Below, one piece after another: positions 32,684 through 39,525 of a stretch of 40,257 nt of DNA (position 1 is its first letter; each line of letters starts with the position of its first letter). The notes under the pieces were generated by a model, which saw nothing but the letters and a program-made list of their open reading frames with translations, searched no databases and was not told the DNA's origin. The stretch is from positions 1 through 40,257 of the forward strand of contig NZ_ARYN01000025.1 of the NCBI RefSeq assembly GCF_002094855.1, in the 5' to 3' direction. Made by a program: the position numbers and the translations under genes. Origin of the DNA: Zunongwangia atlantica 22II14-10F7. GTDB taxonomy: Bacteria; Bacteroidota; Bacteroidia; Flavobacteriales; Flavobacteriaceae.

Positions 32684-33739
32684 TTACTTTTCCTTATTAA
32701 AATAGCACAGGTAATAATACATTTGCTTCTCTTCGTCCCAGCCTTTTTCAATATATCGATCGGCAGAATCGGCGCTTATAAAGTCCATCTTAATCGTGAT
32801 ATTTGTATCCAATTCGATAGTGCTTTTATTCTTTTTGCGCATTTCGTTTACTGCAGGATTGTCAATCTCGAAGCTGGTAAGATCCTCGATTTTATATTTG
32901 GGAGCTTTCTCGAATTTGTAGTTTTCAAATTCTGGTACCAGGTCTGGATTTTCGATCGTTTGATTTATAAAATCGCTCTCTTCAAACTCGTCGTTGCTGG
33001 CAAAATAATCGAAGCTCTTATTTAGAAATAATACTTCTTCCTGCTTATCCTCTGCAGGTAATACCACATCTTTAGCGAAGCCTCTGCAGAACTCCAGATA
33101 ATTTTTGGTTTTAAAAATCTCGTCCTGGATCTCTTCGATGTTTAAAAAATTCTCGATCCAGTATTTCGAATCGTATTTATTCGAATCGATGTATAAAACC
33201 CTAAACCCGGTCTTGCTTCCTTTATTTGTAAGAATTATCGCTCCTTTATCTAATTTATCCAGACTTACACCCTGAGAAATGTTCATTTCAAGTCGGCTTT
33301 TCCCTTCCTGAAATTGCATATAGTCTTTTTTAATCTCACTCTTAAAGATGCCAAGACCGTTCACTTTCTCGTTATCTACTAGCATATTCTCTAGGCGGCA
33401 CACGTAAACTTCGCCGGATTTTATATGTGGATGGCTGGAAAGATGATAAAGAAGACAGGCAATATCTTTTGAAATTTTGGACATTGGACGTTTATTATTT
33501 GCAACGTCATAGCTAAGGGTGTAGAGTTCATTAAATTCTAATGAAACCTCGTGGGTAAATTGAAAATATTGCTCGTCTTTTTCCCGAAATGGCTTTAGGA
33601 AGAATTCTTTTAAAAGCGGGCGATCTTCATCGGTAATCTGATAAGGATCTTCTGAAAGAAAAACACCTTCCCCGCGACATTTGTTTCCTACACGGTGGAT
33701 GTACAGCTCCTCGATTTGTGTATTGTACAGGTTCAACAT
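32684..33739 (-). CDS. nucleoid-associated protein (NA37/YejK-like)
   Basis: A 351-residue protein that matches the pattern of the Bacteroidota branch of nucleoid-associated proteins (NdpA/YejK, NA37). It opens with IEELYIHRVGNKCRGEGVFLSED, followed by an FFLKPF segment, a HLSSHPHIKSGEVYV block and a GLGIFKSE motif. The host protein coats or organises DNA. A phage copy in the early operon next to a replication initiator could organise phage DNA or interfere with the host nucleoid. It starts 5 bases after the initiator gene's stop, with the AACGCTTAA leader overlapping that gene's last codons. Confidence 0.8.
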   Translation of the reverse strand: MLNLYNTQIEELYIHRVGNKCRGEGVFLSEDPYQITDEDRPLLKEFFLKPFREKDEQYFQFTHEVSLEFNELYTLSYDVANNKRPMSKISKDIACLLYHLSSHPHIKSGEVYVCRLENMLVDNEKVNGLGIFKSEIKKDYMQFQEGKSRLEMNISQGVSLDKLDKGAIILTNKGSKTGFRVLYIDSNKYDSKYWIENFLNIEEIQDEIFKTKNYLEFCRGFAKDVVLPAEDKQEEVLFLNKSFDYFASNDEFEESDFINQTIENPDLVPEFENYKFEKAPKYKIEDLTSFEIDNPAVNEMRKKNKSTIELDTNITIKMDFISADSADRYIEKGWDEEKQMYYYLCYFNKEK

Positions 33740-33744
33740 AATAT

Positions 33745-35466
33745 TTAATTAAGCGTTAGATTTTTGAACATTTCATCTTTTTCCTGGGCGATCAGTTTTG
33801 GCAATGCTTTATACACCTCTGGGCAATTATATTTTACGTAATCCATCATTTTTTGCAGATCCAGTTTGCCACGTAAGAATTGGCGGATTTTTGGTCTGGC
33901 TTTCTCCAGGTCGGTATTCCAACGCTTGCTGCGATTGGCGTTTATTTTTCGCTTTTGGTATTCGGCGTCTGGAGTTTCAGGCGGTTCTATTCTGAAATTT
34001 TTATATGCATAAGCGAAGGAATTATGGCATTTTTCGGTACGTACCGGATCAAAATAGCGGCTCGGGTAGCTTGGTTGCCAGCCTTTTTTAGCTTGCTGGC
34101 GTTTTACAGCTCGTAGCACATCGATCATTTTTTGCCAGCGTTCCAGCAGCACATCTTTTTTAAGCTGCTGGCCGTTGAAGTTTTTAAACATTTCTTTCAG
34201 CCAGATCTTGTAAGCATTATTCCAGGATCCGGGATGCACGTCTAAAGCTTCAAAAAGGCTATTCGAAAATTTAAATATATCCTGGATGGCTAGTTCTTTG
34301 AAGTCTTTTGGATGCATGGTACCGTAATAGGCCTCTTGTCTGGCGATCGCAATATCCAGCGGTTTGTAATCTTTATGCTCCAGCTGGGCAAGCTGCCTGG
34401 CCAAATCGTTTTTATCTTCCAGACTAGTGATCAAAATTTGCGAGAGTTCGTTTTGGGATTTCGCTCCGGCGAATTTTTTTTCTTGATTTTCCTGCTGCGC
34501 GGCCCCGGCATCGATTTTTTTCTCACCTTGCTTCTTCGGTGGTCTTGTAGAAGATCCAGTACAATTTAAACTCGTTGGCGCGTTAGCGACAACTCCTTTC
34601 TGCCTATACTTAGTATTTACTAATACAGGTTCACTACTAGATACATTGTTATGGCGAACTTTTTTCGTTTGTTCCTCCCTAACTGCCTGAGCCCCATTTC
34701 GAGTAGATTTTGGTTTTCCGTTGTCGGTAATGCTCAAAACTTCCACATTAAAAGCGATTTTAAGCGCTCTGTTGGAGCCGTGATACTCATAACCCCATAA
34801 CACCCCGGCTTCCTCTAAACGCTCTCTGTGGTTGCGTATGGTCTCCACAGTAGAGGTCGAAAGGTTCCTTGCTCCTTCGTATTCCGACTCTAAAATTTTA
34901 TTAGGATAAAGCTCATATTTTGGGAGTGATCCTGGTACGTTGATCTGAAGATGAGGATTTGTTCTAAATTCTTTGCGTTTGTACAGCTGGGCATTGTATT
35001 CCCATAGAAAAGCCATAAAATACTCTCTTGTGGCCGGCTTTACTTTTTGCCTGGTTACTTTCTTACGAATATGGTAGCCGTATTTATCATTGTATTTTTC
35101 AACTTCCTCGTTGTAAGTTTCTGGATCCAGCTCTTTGTTCGCTTCTTTCCAGATCAACTCGCGCATACGCACGTCTTTTGACTTTTTAAGGTTTCTGCAG
35201 GCGGCAATAACCTTGGTATTGTAGGCATTGATTTTAAAGTTATCGAGATCTACTTTTTTATTGTAAGCCTCGATATACTTGTTATAATTGATTTTGGTTT
35301 GTTTAAAATCTTCCGGAGTAAGAATGGGATGGATAAACTCTTGGGGAGAAGTCTCCGGTGTATCGGCATTCGATTGCTCCGGAAGATTAGCCGCAGGGGG
35401 CTGTAAGCCGTTAAGCTTTAAAATAGTATTGTTAAGGATATTACCTATCGATTTAGGGCTACTCAT
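33745..35466 (-). CDS. putative replication initiator / DNA-binding protein
   Basis: A 573-residue protein, the largest early gene. A helical, basic N-terminal region precedes a winged-helix-like segment near 200-245 (STSTVETIRNHRERLEEAGVLWGYEYH...ALKIAFN), like those in plasmid and phage initiators. A long, low-complexity linker (about 255-340) follows, then a helical C-terminal domain. No helicase or primase motif is present here or elsewhere in the window, so replication probably recruits host enzymes. The function is inferred from the winged helix, size and position. The last codons NLTLN contain the AACGCTTAA motif used as leader by the next gene. Confidence 0.6.
   Translation of the reverse strand: MSSPKSIGNILNNTILKLNGLQPPAANLPEQSNADTPETSPQEFIHPILTPEDFKQTKINYNKYIEAYNKKVDLDNFKINAYNTKVIAACRNLKKSKDVRMRELIWKEANKELDPETYNEEVEKYNDKYGYHIRKKVTRQKVKPATREYFMAFLWEYNAQLYKRKEFRTNPHLQINVPGSLPKYELYPNKILESEYEGARNLSTSTVETIRNHRERLEEAGVLWGYEYHGSNRALKIAFNVEVLSITDNGKPKSTRNGAQAVREEQTKKVRHNNVSSSEPVLVNTKYRQKGVVANAPTSLNCTGSSTRPPKKQGEKKIDAGAAQQENQEKKFAGAKSQNELSQILITSLEDKNDLARQLAQLEHKDYKPLDIAIARQEAYYGTMHPKDFKELAIQDIFKFSNSLFEALDVHPGSWNNAYKIWLKEMFKNFNGQQLKKDVLLERWQKMIDVLRAVKRQQAKKGWQPSYPSRYFDPVRTEKCHNSFAYAYKNFRIEPPETPDAEYQKRKINANRSKRWNTDLEKARPKIRQFLRGKLDLQKMMDYVKYNCPEVYKALPKLIAQEKDEMFKNLTLN
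33749..33757 (-). promoter_or_regulatory. AACGCTTAA leader motif before the 33739 gene
   Basis: Minus strand AACGCTTAATTAAATATT followed directly by ATG. It overlaps the end of the upstream coding sequence, so the sequence is kept although it also has to encode Thr-Leu-Asn-stop. Confidence 0.5.
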
Positions 35467-35559
35467 AACAAAGAAATTTTATACAGAAATTCATATTCAA
35501 AATTTTGGTTTAAGGGCATAAAAACCCTTACCCGCTTAACACAGGATTTTTTAAAAAGA

Positions 35560-35606
35560 AACCGGCCGGTGCAGTCCAGTCAACTGACCTATGCGGCCAG
35601 CCGGTT
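35560..35606 (-). terminator. putative terminator after the tRNA-like RNA
   Basis: A 7-bp arm AACCGGC / GCCGGTT closes an interrupted stem with an internal CAGT-CA-ACTG hairpin. On the minus strand it is followed by TTCTTTTT. A very stable small hairpin GCAAG-GAAA-CTTGC lies just before it (35611-35624). Together they would end an RNA that starts upstream of 35708. Confidence 0.5.
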
Positions 35607-35634
35607 TTTAGCAAGTTTCCTTGCTCCTTCGGTG

Positions 35635-35708
35635 TGGAGAAGGCAGGAGTCGAACCTGCTTGGATCCAATGAGCAACAACAACACTAATGTGAAGTGTCC
35701 GCTTCTCC
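35635..35708 (-). ncRNA. 74-nt tRNA-like RNA without a normal D-arm
   Basis: On the minus strand the 5' GGAGAAG pairs perfectly with a 3' CTTCTCC followed by discriminator A. The T-arm GCAGG-TTCGACT-CCTGC is canonical, and the total length of 74 nt is that of a tRNA. Between them, however, no D-arm and no ordinary anticodon arm can be drawn. The only stem is GACAC/GTGTT with a nine-base loop TTCACATTA that contains U33-CAC-A. A 20-base unpaired stretch then follows. It may be a decayed tRNA-Val-like gene or a functional tRNA mimic. It lies between the initiator gene and small early genes. Confidence 0.6.
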
Positions 35709-35792
35709 GGTTTCAGGAATTTTTCAAACCACACCCTGCTCTTTCCTCCGGGTATCCTGATTGTGGCCCTCGCCTCTCGGGTATGATAGATA

Positions 35793-36005
35793 TTAATTGT
35801 TGTTTTTCATTCGCCTAATTTTATCACGGATCCGGAGCAGTTCCTTTTCGTCTCCGCTGCGTTTGGCTTTGGCAAAATCAGATTTTAATCTCTCGATCTT
35901 CTTTTGGTGGTTGGCTTCAGCAGCTTCCCGGGCTCTTCGTTCCTGGCGGGTTTCCGCACGTTTATAGATTCCGCTTGGCTTATGATTCGGCTTTCCTGGT
36001 CCCAT
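35793..36005 (-). CDS. small basic coiled-coil protein
   Basis: A 70-residue, highly charged helical protein (QERRAREAAEANHQKKIERLKSD...). Its start lies 26 bases inside the end of the preceding membrane-protein gene. The sequence is typical of small phage accessory proteins but gives no functional clue. It is the last gene before the roughly 330-base region holding the tRNA-like RNA. Confidence 0.55.
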   Translation of the reverse strand: MGPGKPNHKPSGIYKRAETRQERRAREAAEANHQKKIERLKSDFAKAKRSGDEKELLRIRDKIRRMKNNN

Positions 36006-36438
36006 ACATTACTTTTTTATATTTCTTACTATCGGCATCGATAATGCCCAACAAATAATCGATGCTCACTTGTGCATCTTCATAAGTGCCTTTTATATCT
36101 TCGAAATCTTCAGGGTTTGCCAGATAATTACTATCATAGATCTTCTTGGCGATGATAAGTTCCTCCCGAGAGTAAGTTCGAACTTCGGTTCTAGATTCTT
36201 CTTCTATTTGCTTGGAAACCCAGGCAATTCTGGCTAATACCAGTAATAAAACAACAGCATTAATGATCGCAGATAAAAAGTCTTTTTTTGCTAGTTGAAA
36301 ACCCATGTCATAGGTTAGGTATAGTACACTTAGCGTAAAACCGGTAACGGCCAGCGAATCTTTTCTAAGGATCAATCCTATAAAAAGGCTTAAGACAAAA
36401 GTGATTCCTATAAACCAGTTAATCGTTTCTATCATCAT
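35980..36438 (-). CDS. small membrane protein, three predicted spans
   Basis: A 152-residue protein with hydrophobic helices at about 7-24, 29-46 and 55-72 and a charged C-terminal domain of 75 residues. No family recognised. An early membrane protein could act in superinfection exclusion, but nothing specific supports that. It overlaps the preceding gene by 4 bases. Confidence 0.65.
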   Translation of the reverse strand: MMIETINWFIGITFVLSLFIGLILRKDSLAVTGFTLSVLYLTYDMGFQLAKKDFLSAIINAVVLLLVLARIAWVSKQIEEESRTEVRTYSREELIIAKKIYDSNYLANPEDFEDIKGTYEDAQVSIDYLLGIIDADSKKYKKVMYGTRKAES

Positions 36439-36722
36439 TTAAAATATTGGTTAACAAGTTCTTTTCCTGAGTAGTCCTGCCGGTAACAGGCATTGGTTAA
36501 AATTTCGCCCGGGCAATTTTCGCAAAGCTGCTTTACCTTTTCCATATCGCGGTCGCATAGATCACTCCACAACACATAGATGCGGGTGCCACGAATTTTG
36601 TAATTGATCATAAGGCACTGGCTTATCACTTGTGCCGTTTCTTCATCCTGGTGCGAGAGCTCTGTCAGAAAAGCTAAAGCGCCTGGATTTCCTTGTGACC
36701 ATTGTATTGCTAGTTCATTCAT
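36435..36722 (-). CDS. conserved phage protein (WSDLCDRD...SRQDYSGKELV type)
   Basis: A 95-residue alpha/beta protein with QWSQGNPGALAFL at the start, IRGTRIYVLWSDLCDRD in the middle and YRQDYSGKELVNQYF at the end. I have seen this combination as a small, widespread family in phages and conjugative elements of several phyla, without known function. It overlaps both neighbours (1 and 4 bases). Confidence 0.7.
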   Translation of the reverse strand: MNELAIQWSQGNPGALAFLTELSHQDEETAQVISQCLMINYKIRGTRIYVLWSDLCDRDMEKVKQLCENCPGEILTNACYRQDYSGKELVNQYFK

Positions 36723-36946
36723 TAGGAAAACATAATTTCAGAGATTGCTTGTTCTTCCATACCTGGTCTAAAGAAATCACCAATTTGATCGGCGATATCA
36801 TCCAGTAATTCTTGCTTTTTCGGTTTTGCCGGAAGGCTTACCGATTGCTGTTCCTGCTGTGCTAACCATTCAGCAAACGCACGCCTTTCTTCCTCCGGTA
36901 GGGCGGAGTAGATAGGCTTTATCATATTTGCTGAAACGTGGCTCAT
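36722..36946 (-). CDS. small helical early protein
   Basis: A 74-residue acidic helical protein with the patch PEEERRAFAEWLAQQEQ and a C-terminal helix. Start ATG 36946 is 9 bases after the upstream stop. The stop overlaps the next start by one base. Function unknown. Confidence 0.6.
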   Translation of the reverse strand: MSHVSANMIKPIYSALPEEERRAFAEWLAQQEQQSVSLPAKPKKQELLDDIADQIGDFFRPGMEEQAISEIMFS

Positions 36947-36955
36947 TCGTAGGGA

Positions 36956-37273
36956 TTAATTATTTTCAGATTCAATTTTATCCAAAACTTCAGTTTGATA
37001 GCGTTCCTTTAGGTACTTGTAAAGGCGAACAAACGGCCCAAAAGTTTGCAGGTAATTCCTTGCTTCGACATTGGTCTCCAAATGGGAAAATGCACGTTCT
37101 ATAAATTTACGACCACCCTTGGTTCTTGCATGGCTAAAGTTTGAAGGAAGAAGCTCTGCATTAATAGCTCTTAGTAAATAAATGATTTCATCTACCATTT
37201 GTTTGTGGCTCTGCAGATCTTTAAGATCCTGCTTGGATTGCTTTTCTTTCGAATCTTTTTCTAAAGTTGCCAT
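36956..37273 (-). CDS. helical early protein, unknown
   Basis: A 105-residue helical protein (MATLEKDSKEKQSKQ...). An open frame continues to 37339, but that extension overlaps the upstream gene and is poor in coding character. The ATG at 37273 lies 5 bases after the upstream stop and is preferred. No family recognised. Confidence 0.6.
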   Translation of the reverse strand: MATLEKDSKEKQSKQDLKDLQSHKQMVDEIIYLLRAINAELLPSNFSHARTKGGRKFIERAFSHLETNVEARNYLQTFGPFVRLYKYLKERYQTEVLDKIESENN

Positions 37274-37278
37274 AGGTT

Positions 37279-37503
37279 TTACTTTACTATTTGCATTTGG
37301 CGATCGATAAAGATCTGATCGTCTATTCTCGCGATACATCGATTAAACTTTTTGCTAATCTTCTTCGTTGTTTTTCGCATCGCCCCGGGAACCTTTTTAA
37401 TTTCTTCCTTAAAATGCACAGCGATTTCTCTATTGCTTACCTGCAGTTGTGGCTCAAACTGGGAGTGCTGCAGTAAAAATTCCATAATATCCAGATCTTT
37501 CAT
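37279..37503 (-). CDS. small basic early protein
   Basis: A 74-residue basic protein, acidic only at the extreme N-terminus (MKDLDIMEFLL), with a Lys/Arg-rich core (EEIKKVPGAMRKTTKKISKKF). It may bind nucleic acid. A leader resembling the AACGCTTAA type (TTTTTAACCCAAATTAAAGG) precedes its ATG. Function unknown. Confidence 0.55.
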   Translation of the reverse strand: MKDLDIMEFLLQHSQFEPQLQVSNREIAVHFKEEIKKVPGAMRKTTKKISKKFNRCIARIDDQIFIDRQMQIVK

Positions 37504-37565
37504 ATCCTTTAATTTGGGTTAAAAACGGGCGGCATAAACTTTATAACAAACCGCCCGCTTTTCCT

Positions 37566-38195
37566 CTAACTACTAACTACACTTACCCTATTAAAATATT
37601 GTCCAAAGCCTTGCTCTACAGCCTTACGCATAAGCGCCGGCTTGCTATGTACATTCGCTTTCTTTTTTAATTCTGCATCGTGCTGGGCAAAAGTGCTTTC
37701 ACTAATTCCCATACTCATGGCAATCACCAGGTTCTTGTGATCTTTCAGCATTTCATCTAGCATAAAGACCTCTCGCGGCTTAAGCGGATTTCCATCCAGC
37801 TTTAGTGTTTTAAATTTTAAGGAGATACACTTCCTGCTGTGGCGATAATTCTCCGGCTCCTGCAAAACTCCTTCGATCATATCCGGATTATTATCTGTGC
37901 CACCGTACATAAAATATGTATAGAGTTCAACCTGTCTCGACCTGGAGACTGATTTCCCATTTTCCTTAAATTTTGAAAGAACAAAGCGTGCAGGTTGGTT
38001 ACTGTTATAAGCATTAGTAAGCGTTGCTGCATCTTTAGCAGAAAGTTCACTCCAATCGTGACTCCTGCCATTCTTAATAAATTTCACTTCCATAGTTTCC
38101 CAAATCCCGATAAATTCGATATTCGAATCCTCAGGAAGTAACCCCGCAATTAAATGTTGCGAATGTTGTAGCGATGTCGTACTTTTGTTTTTCAT
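37566..38195 (-). CDS. LuxR-type HTH regulator
   Basis: A 209-residue protein with an N-terminal alpha/beta domain (about 10-130). The C-terminal helix-turn-helix of LuxR/FixJ type begins LKPREVFMLDEMLKDHKN (about 138), continues with ISESTFAQHDAELKKKANV and ends near EQGF. There is no receiver-type phosphorylation site that I can identify. As one of the first early genes and the only sizeable HTH protein besides repressor and Cro, it is the best candidate activator of the late-promoter family. The leader before ATG is a variant of the AACGCTTAA motif (38206-38214). Confidence 0.7.
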   Translation of the reverse strand: MKNKSTTSLQHSQHLIAGLLPEDSNIEFIGIWETMEVKFIKNGRSHDWSELSAKDAATLTNAYNSNQPARFVLSKFKENGKSVSRSRQVELYTYFMYGGTDNNPDMIEGVLQEPENYRHSRKCISLKFKTLKLDGNPLKPREVFMLDEMLKDHKNLVIAMSMGISESTFAQHDAELKKKANVHSKPALMRKAVEQGFGQYFNRVSVVSS

Positions 38196-38216
38196 TGAAT
38201 GTTTAATAAGCGTTAA

Positions 38217-38438
38217 TCATTTATGACCTCGGCCTGAAGTTGCACCTTCGGGCTTTTTTGTTTTAGATTGTGAGAGATTGTAAGCTGGTTCCTCCAGTTT
38301 TTCTTTTTGTACTTCGATCACAGCAAATAGCGCTGTTACGATTACCATTATAATTGCAAGTCCTACAAAGAAGTTAAGCAGCTGCATTTGCCTGTCGATT
38401 TTCTTTAGTTGATGGTCGATGTTAGGATCAATCTTCAT
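38217..38438 (-). CDS. small single-span membrane protein
   Basis: A 73-residue protein with a charged N-terminal helix, one membrane segment (about 22-43, LLNFFVGLAIIMVIVTALFAVI) and a basic Ser/Lys-rich tail. It overlaps the Cro-like gene by 11 bases and would be made at once after induction or infection. Its role is unknown; early envelope proteins of this size are often involved in exclusion or in lysis control. Confidence 0.6.
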   Translation of the reverse strand: MKIDPNIDHQLKKIDRQMQLLNFFVGLAIIMVIVTALFAVIEVQKEKLEEPAYNLSQSKTKKPEGATSGRGHK

Positions 38439-38709
38439 CTGTAGGCAGTTTAACCGGTTCCAGGATTTCTGCTTTTCTTTTAGCGTCTCTTTCTTCCTGC
38501 TTTTTTAGATCCTCTGCAAACCTCCAAATGCCATCCTCTACTTTTTTATTTGGCATATTTCCGTTGAAAACCCTAGAAATGTAGGTGGTAGAAAACGGCT
38601 GGTTGAATTTATTGAAAATCATGTGCTGGTTGAAGTAGATCGAAATCTTAGCAATATGATTGCTTCCTATTCTTTTTTTAAGCCCTTCAATTTCATTTTC
38701 TCGTATCAT
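38428..38709 (-). CDS. Cro-like HTH regulator
   Basis: A 93-residue protein. An HTH-like part at about 14-60 (NHIAKISIYFNQ...FSTTYISRVFNGNMPNKKVEDGIW) and a charged C-terminal helix fit a small Cro/excisionase-type regulator. It is the first conventional gene of the minus-strand early operon, divergent from the repressor across a promoter-operator region. An AGGAG sequence 6 bases before the ATG is a rare visible Shine-Dalgarno site in this window. Confidence 0.65.
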   Translation of the reverse strand: MIRENEIEGLKKRIGSNHIAKISIYFNQHMIFNKFNQPFSTTYISRVFNGNMPNKKVEDGIWRFAEDLKKQEERDAKRKAEILEPVKLPTDED

Positions 38710-38718
38710 ATAATTCTC

Positions 38719-38769
38719 CTATTGCCTGAACGATTCTACTTTACTATCTTTGTTTGTGTTTTTGTTCAT
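38719..38769 (-). CDS. possible 16-residue leader peptide
   Basis: A complete mini-frame ATG-AAC-AAA...CAA-TAG, Lys/Asn-rich. It lies in the first 60 bases of the predicted early transcript and ends 9 bases before the Cro-like gene. It may be fortuitous, but position and completeness fit a leader peptide. Confidence 0.25.
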   Translation of the reverse strand: MNKNTNKDSKVESFRQ

Positions 38770-38783
38770 AGTTAACAACAGAC

Positions 38784-38816
38784 CAAATATACTCACAAAT
38801 GTTAGAATAAAACAAA
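38784..38816 (-). promoter_or_regulatory. early promoter (minus strand)
   Basis: TATATTTG at 38784-38791 (a perfect TAnnTTTG -7 box) and TTTG at 38813-38816, with a 21-base spacer. The transcript would start near 38779 and cover the whole early operon. The operator heptamer ACTCACA overlaps the last base of the -7 box, allowing direct repression. Confidence 0.65.
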
Positions 38817-38827
38817 CAAATGTGAGT
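38791..38827. promoter_or_regulatory. repressor/Cro operator pair
   Basis: Heptamers ACTCACA (38791-38797) and TGTGAGT (38821-38827) form an inverted pair 23 bases apart. One abuts the early -7 box. The other abuts a weaker plus-strand box TATTTTTC (38828-38835) that could serve the repressor gene. The same heptamer recurs at 39528-39534, in the inverted repeat at 23186-23280 and near 21300. Confidence 0.55.
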
Positions 38828-38859
38828 TATTTTTCAATTTTATTTCTAATTATCTGATT

Positions 38860-39375
38860 TTGAGTATTATCAAAAGACTAAATATTGTGAGGAATGCTGA
38901 AAACTTGAATAAATCACAATTCGAGAAAAAGCTTTCGAAATCAAGCGGTTACCTTAATATGCTTGAGAAAAGGAATGGTAATCCTGGGGTGGATGTTGTT
39001 CAGGAGTTTGTGAGTGTTTTTCCAGACTATAGTTTGAAGTGGCTTTTAACTGGAGAAGGGGATATGAAGAAAAATGTAAACCAAAGTTTACATCCATCAA
39101 AAGAAGATCAGGAAGACTATGAGCTGCAGAAAAAAACTACACTCTTAGATGTACGCGATGATTTAAAAGCAGATGTGTATAACGTAAACCAAAACCTTAA
39201 GACTTTAATTAATGGTTTTACAAAGAACTCTGAGAGTTGGAGTAATGCCTTTATGCAAGTATTGCAAAACCAGTTGAAGATTATCCAGGTTACCGAACAA
39301 ATAGATCCTAAAAAGTTAATGAGTACAACCAAAAATTTGGATGCTTTTCTGGCAGAAAATAAAAAAGGCCATTAA
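38860..39375 (+). CDS. CI-like phage repressor (HTH)
   Basis: A 171-residue regulator that should keep the prophage silent. The N-terminal XRE-type HTH (about 8-60, with LNKSQFEKKLSKSSGYLNMLEKRNGNP and YSLKWLLTGEGDM) is typical of Bacteroidota phage repressors. The remainder is a helical, coiled-coil C-terminal part, probably for oligomerisation. It lacks the S24 peptidase domain of lambda CI, so induction must use another route than RecA self-cleavage. The start appears to be TTG at 38860. It is divergent from the Cro-like gene across the operator region. Confidence 0.85.
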   Translation: MSIIKRLNIVRNAENLNKSQFEKKLSKSSGYLNMLEKRNGNPGVDVVQEFVSVFPDYSLKWLLTGEGDMKKNVNQSLHPSKEDQEDYELQKKTTLLDVRDDLKADVYNVNQNLKTLINGFTKNSESWSNAFMQVLQNQLKIIQVTEQIDPKKLMSTTKNLDAFLAENKKGH

Positions 39376-39382
39376 AGGCCTT
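39365..39382 (+). terminator. small hairpin after the repressor gene
   Basis: AAGGCC / GGCCTT with a six-base loop overlaps the end of the repressor gene. There is no long T tract, so termination strength is doubtful. Confidence 0.35.
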
Positions 39383-39500
39383 GGAAATATTGATCTAATT
39401 TTTCCCGCTCCTGGGGCGGATATTGATCCCTATTTTTTAGATAATTTATAAAATAATCGAGTCGCTCCTCGGCAGTTAATTTTTCTAATTGATTAATCAT
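39372..39500 (-). pseudogene. possible frameshifted small gene between repressor and 39570
   Basis: Reading the minus strand, an ATG near 39499 begins M-I-N-Q-L-E-N and meets a stop after seven codons. One additional A in the run at 39480-39483 would continue it as LTAEERLDYFINYLKNRDQY and so on to a stop at 39372, about 42 residues. The downstream reading looks coding, so this may be a small gene broken by loss of one base. It could also be a sequence error or chance. Confidence 0.3.
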
Positions 39501-39525
39501 AACAAAATTGTGGTTAATATTTAAT

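Noticed and set aside
35528-35734. 68-codon minus-strand frame with a GGAGGA sequence before a GTG start
   Set aside because: It reads straight through the tRNA-like RNA and two hairpins; the translation contains the GSTPAFST-type string that tRNA sequence gives by chance.
38261-38280. GATTGTGAGAGATTG inside the 38217-38438 gene as another repressor operator
   Set aside because: It lies within coding sequence away from any promoter box, so a chance match is more likely.
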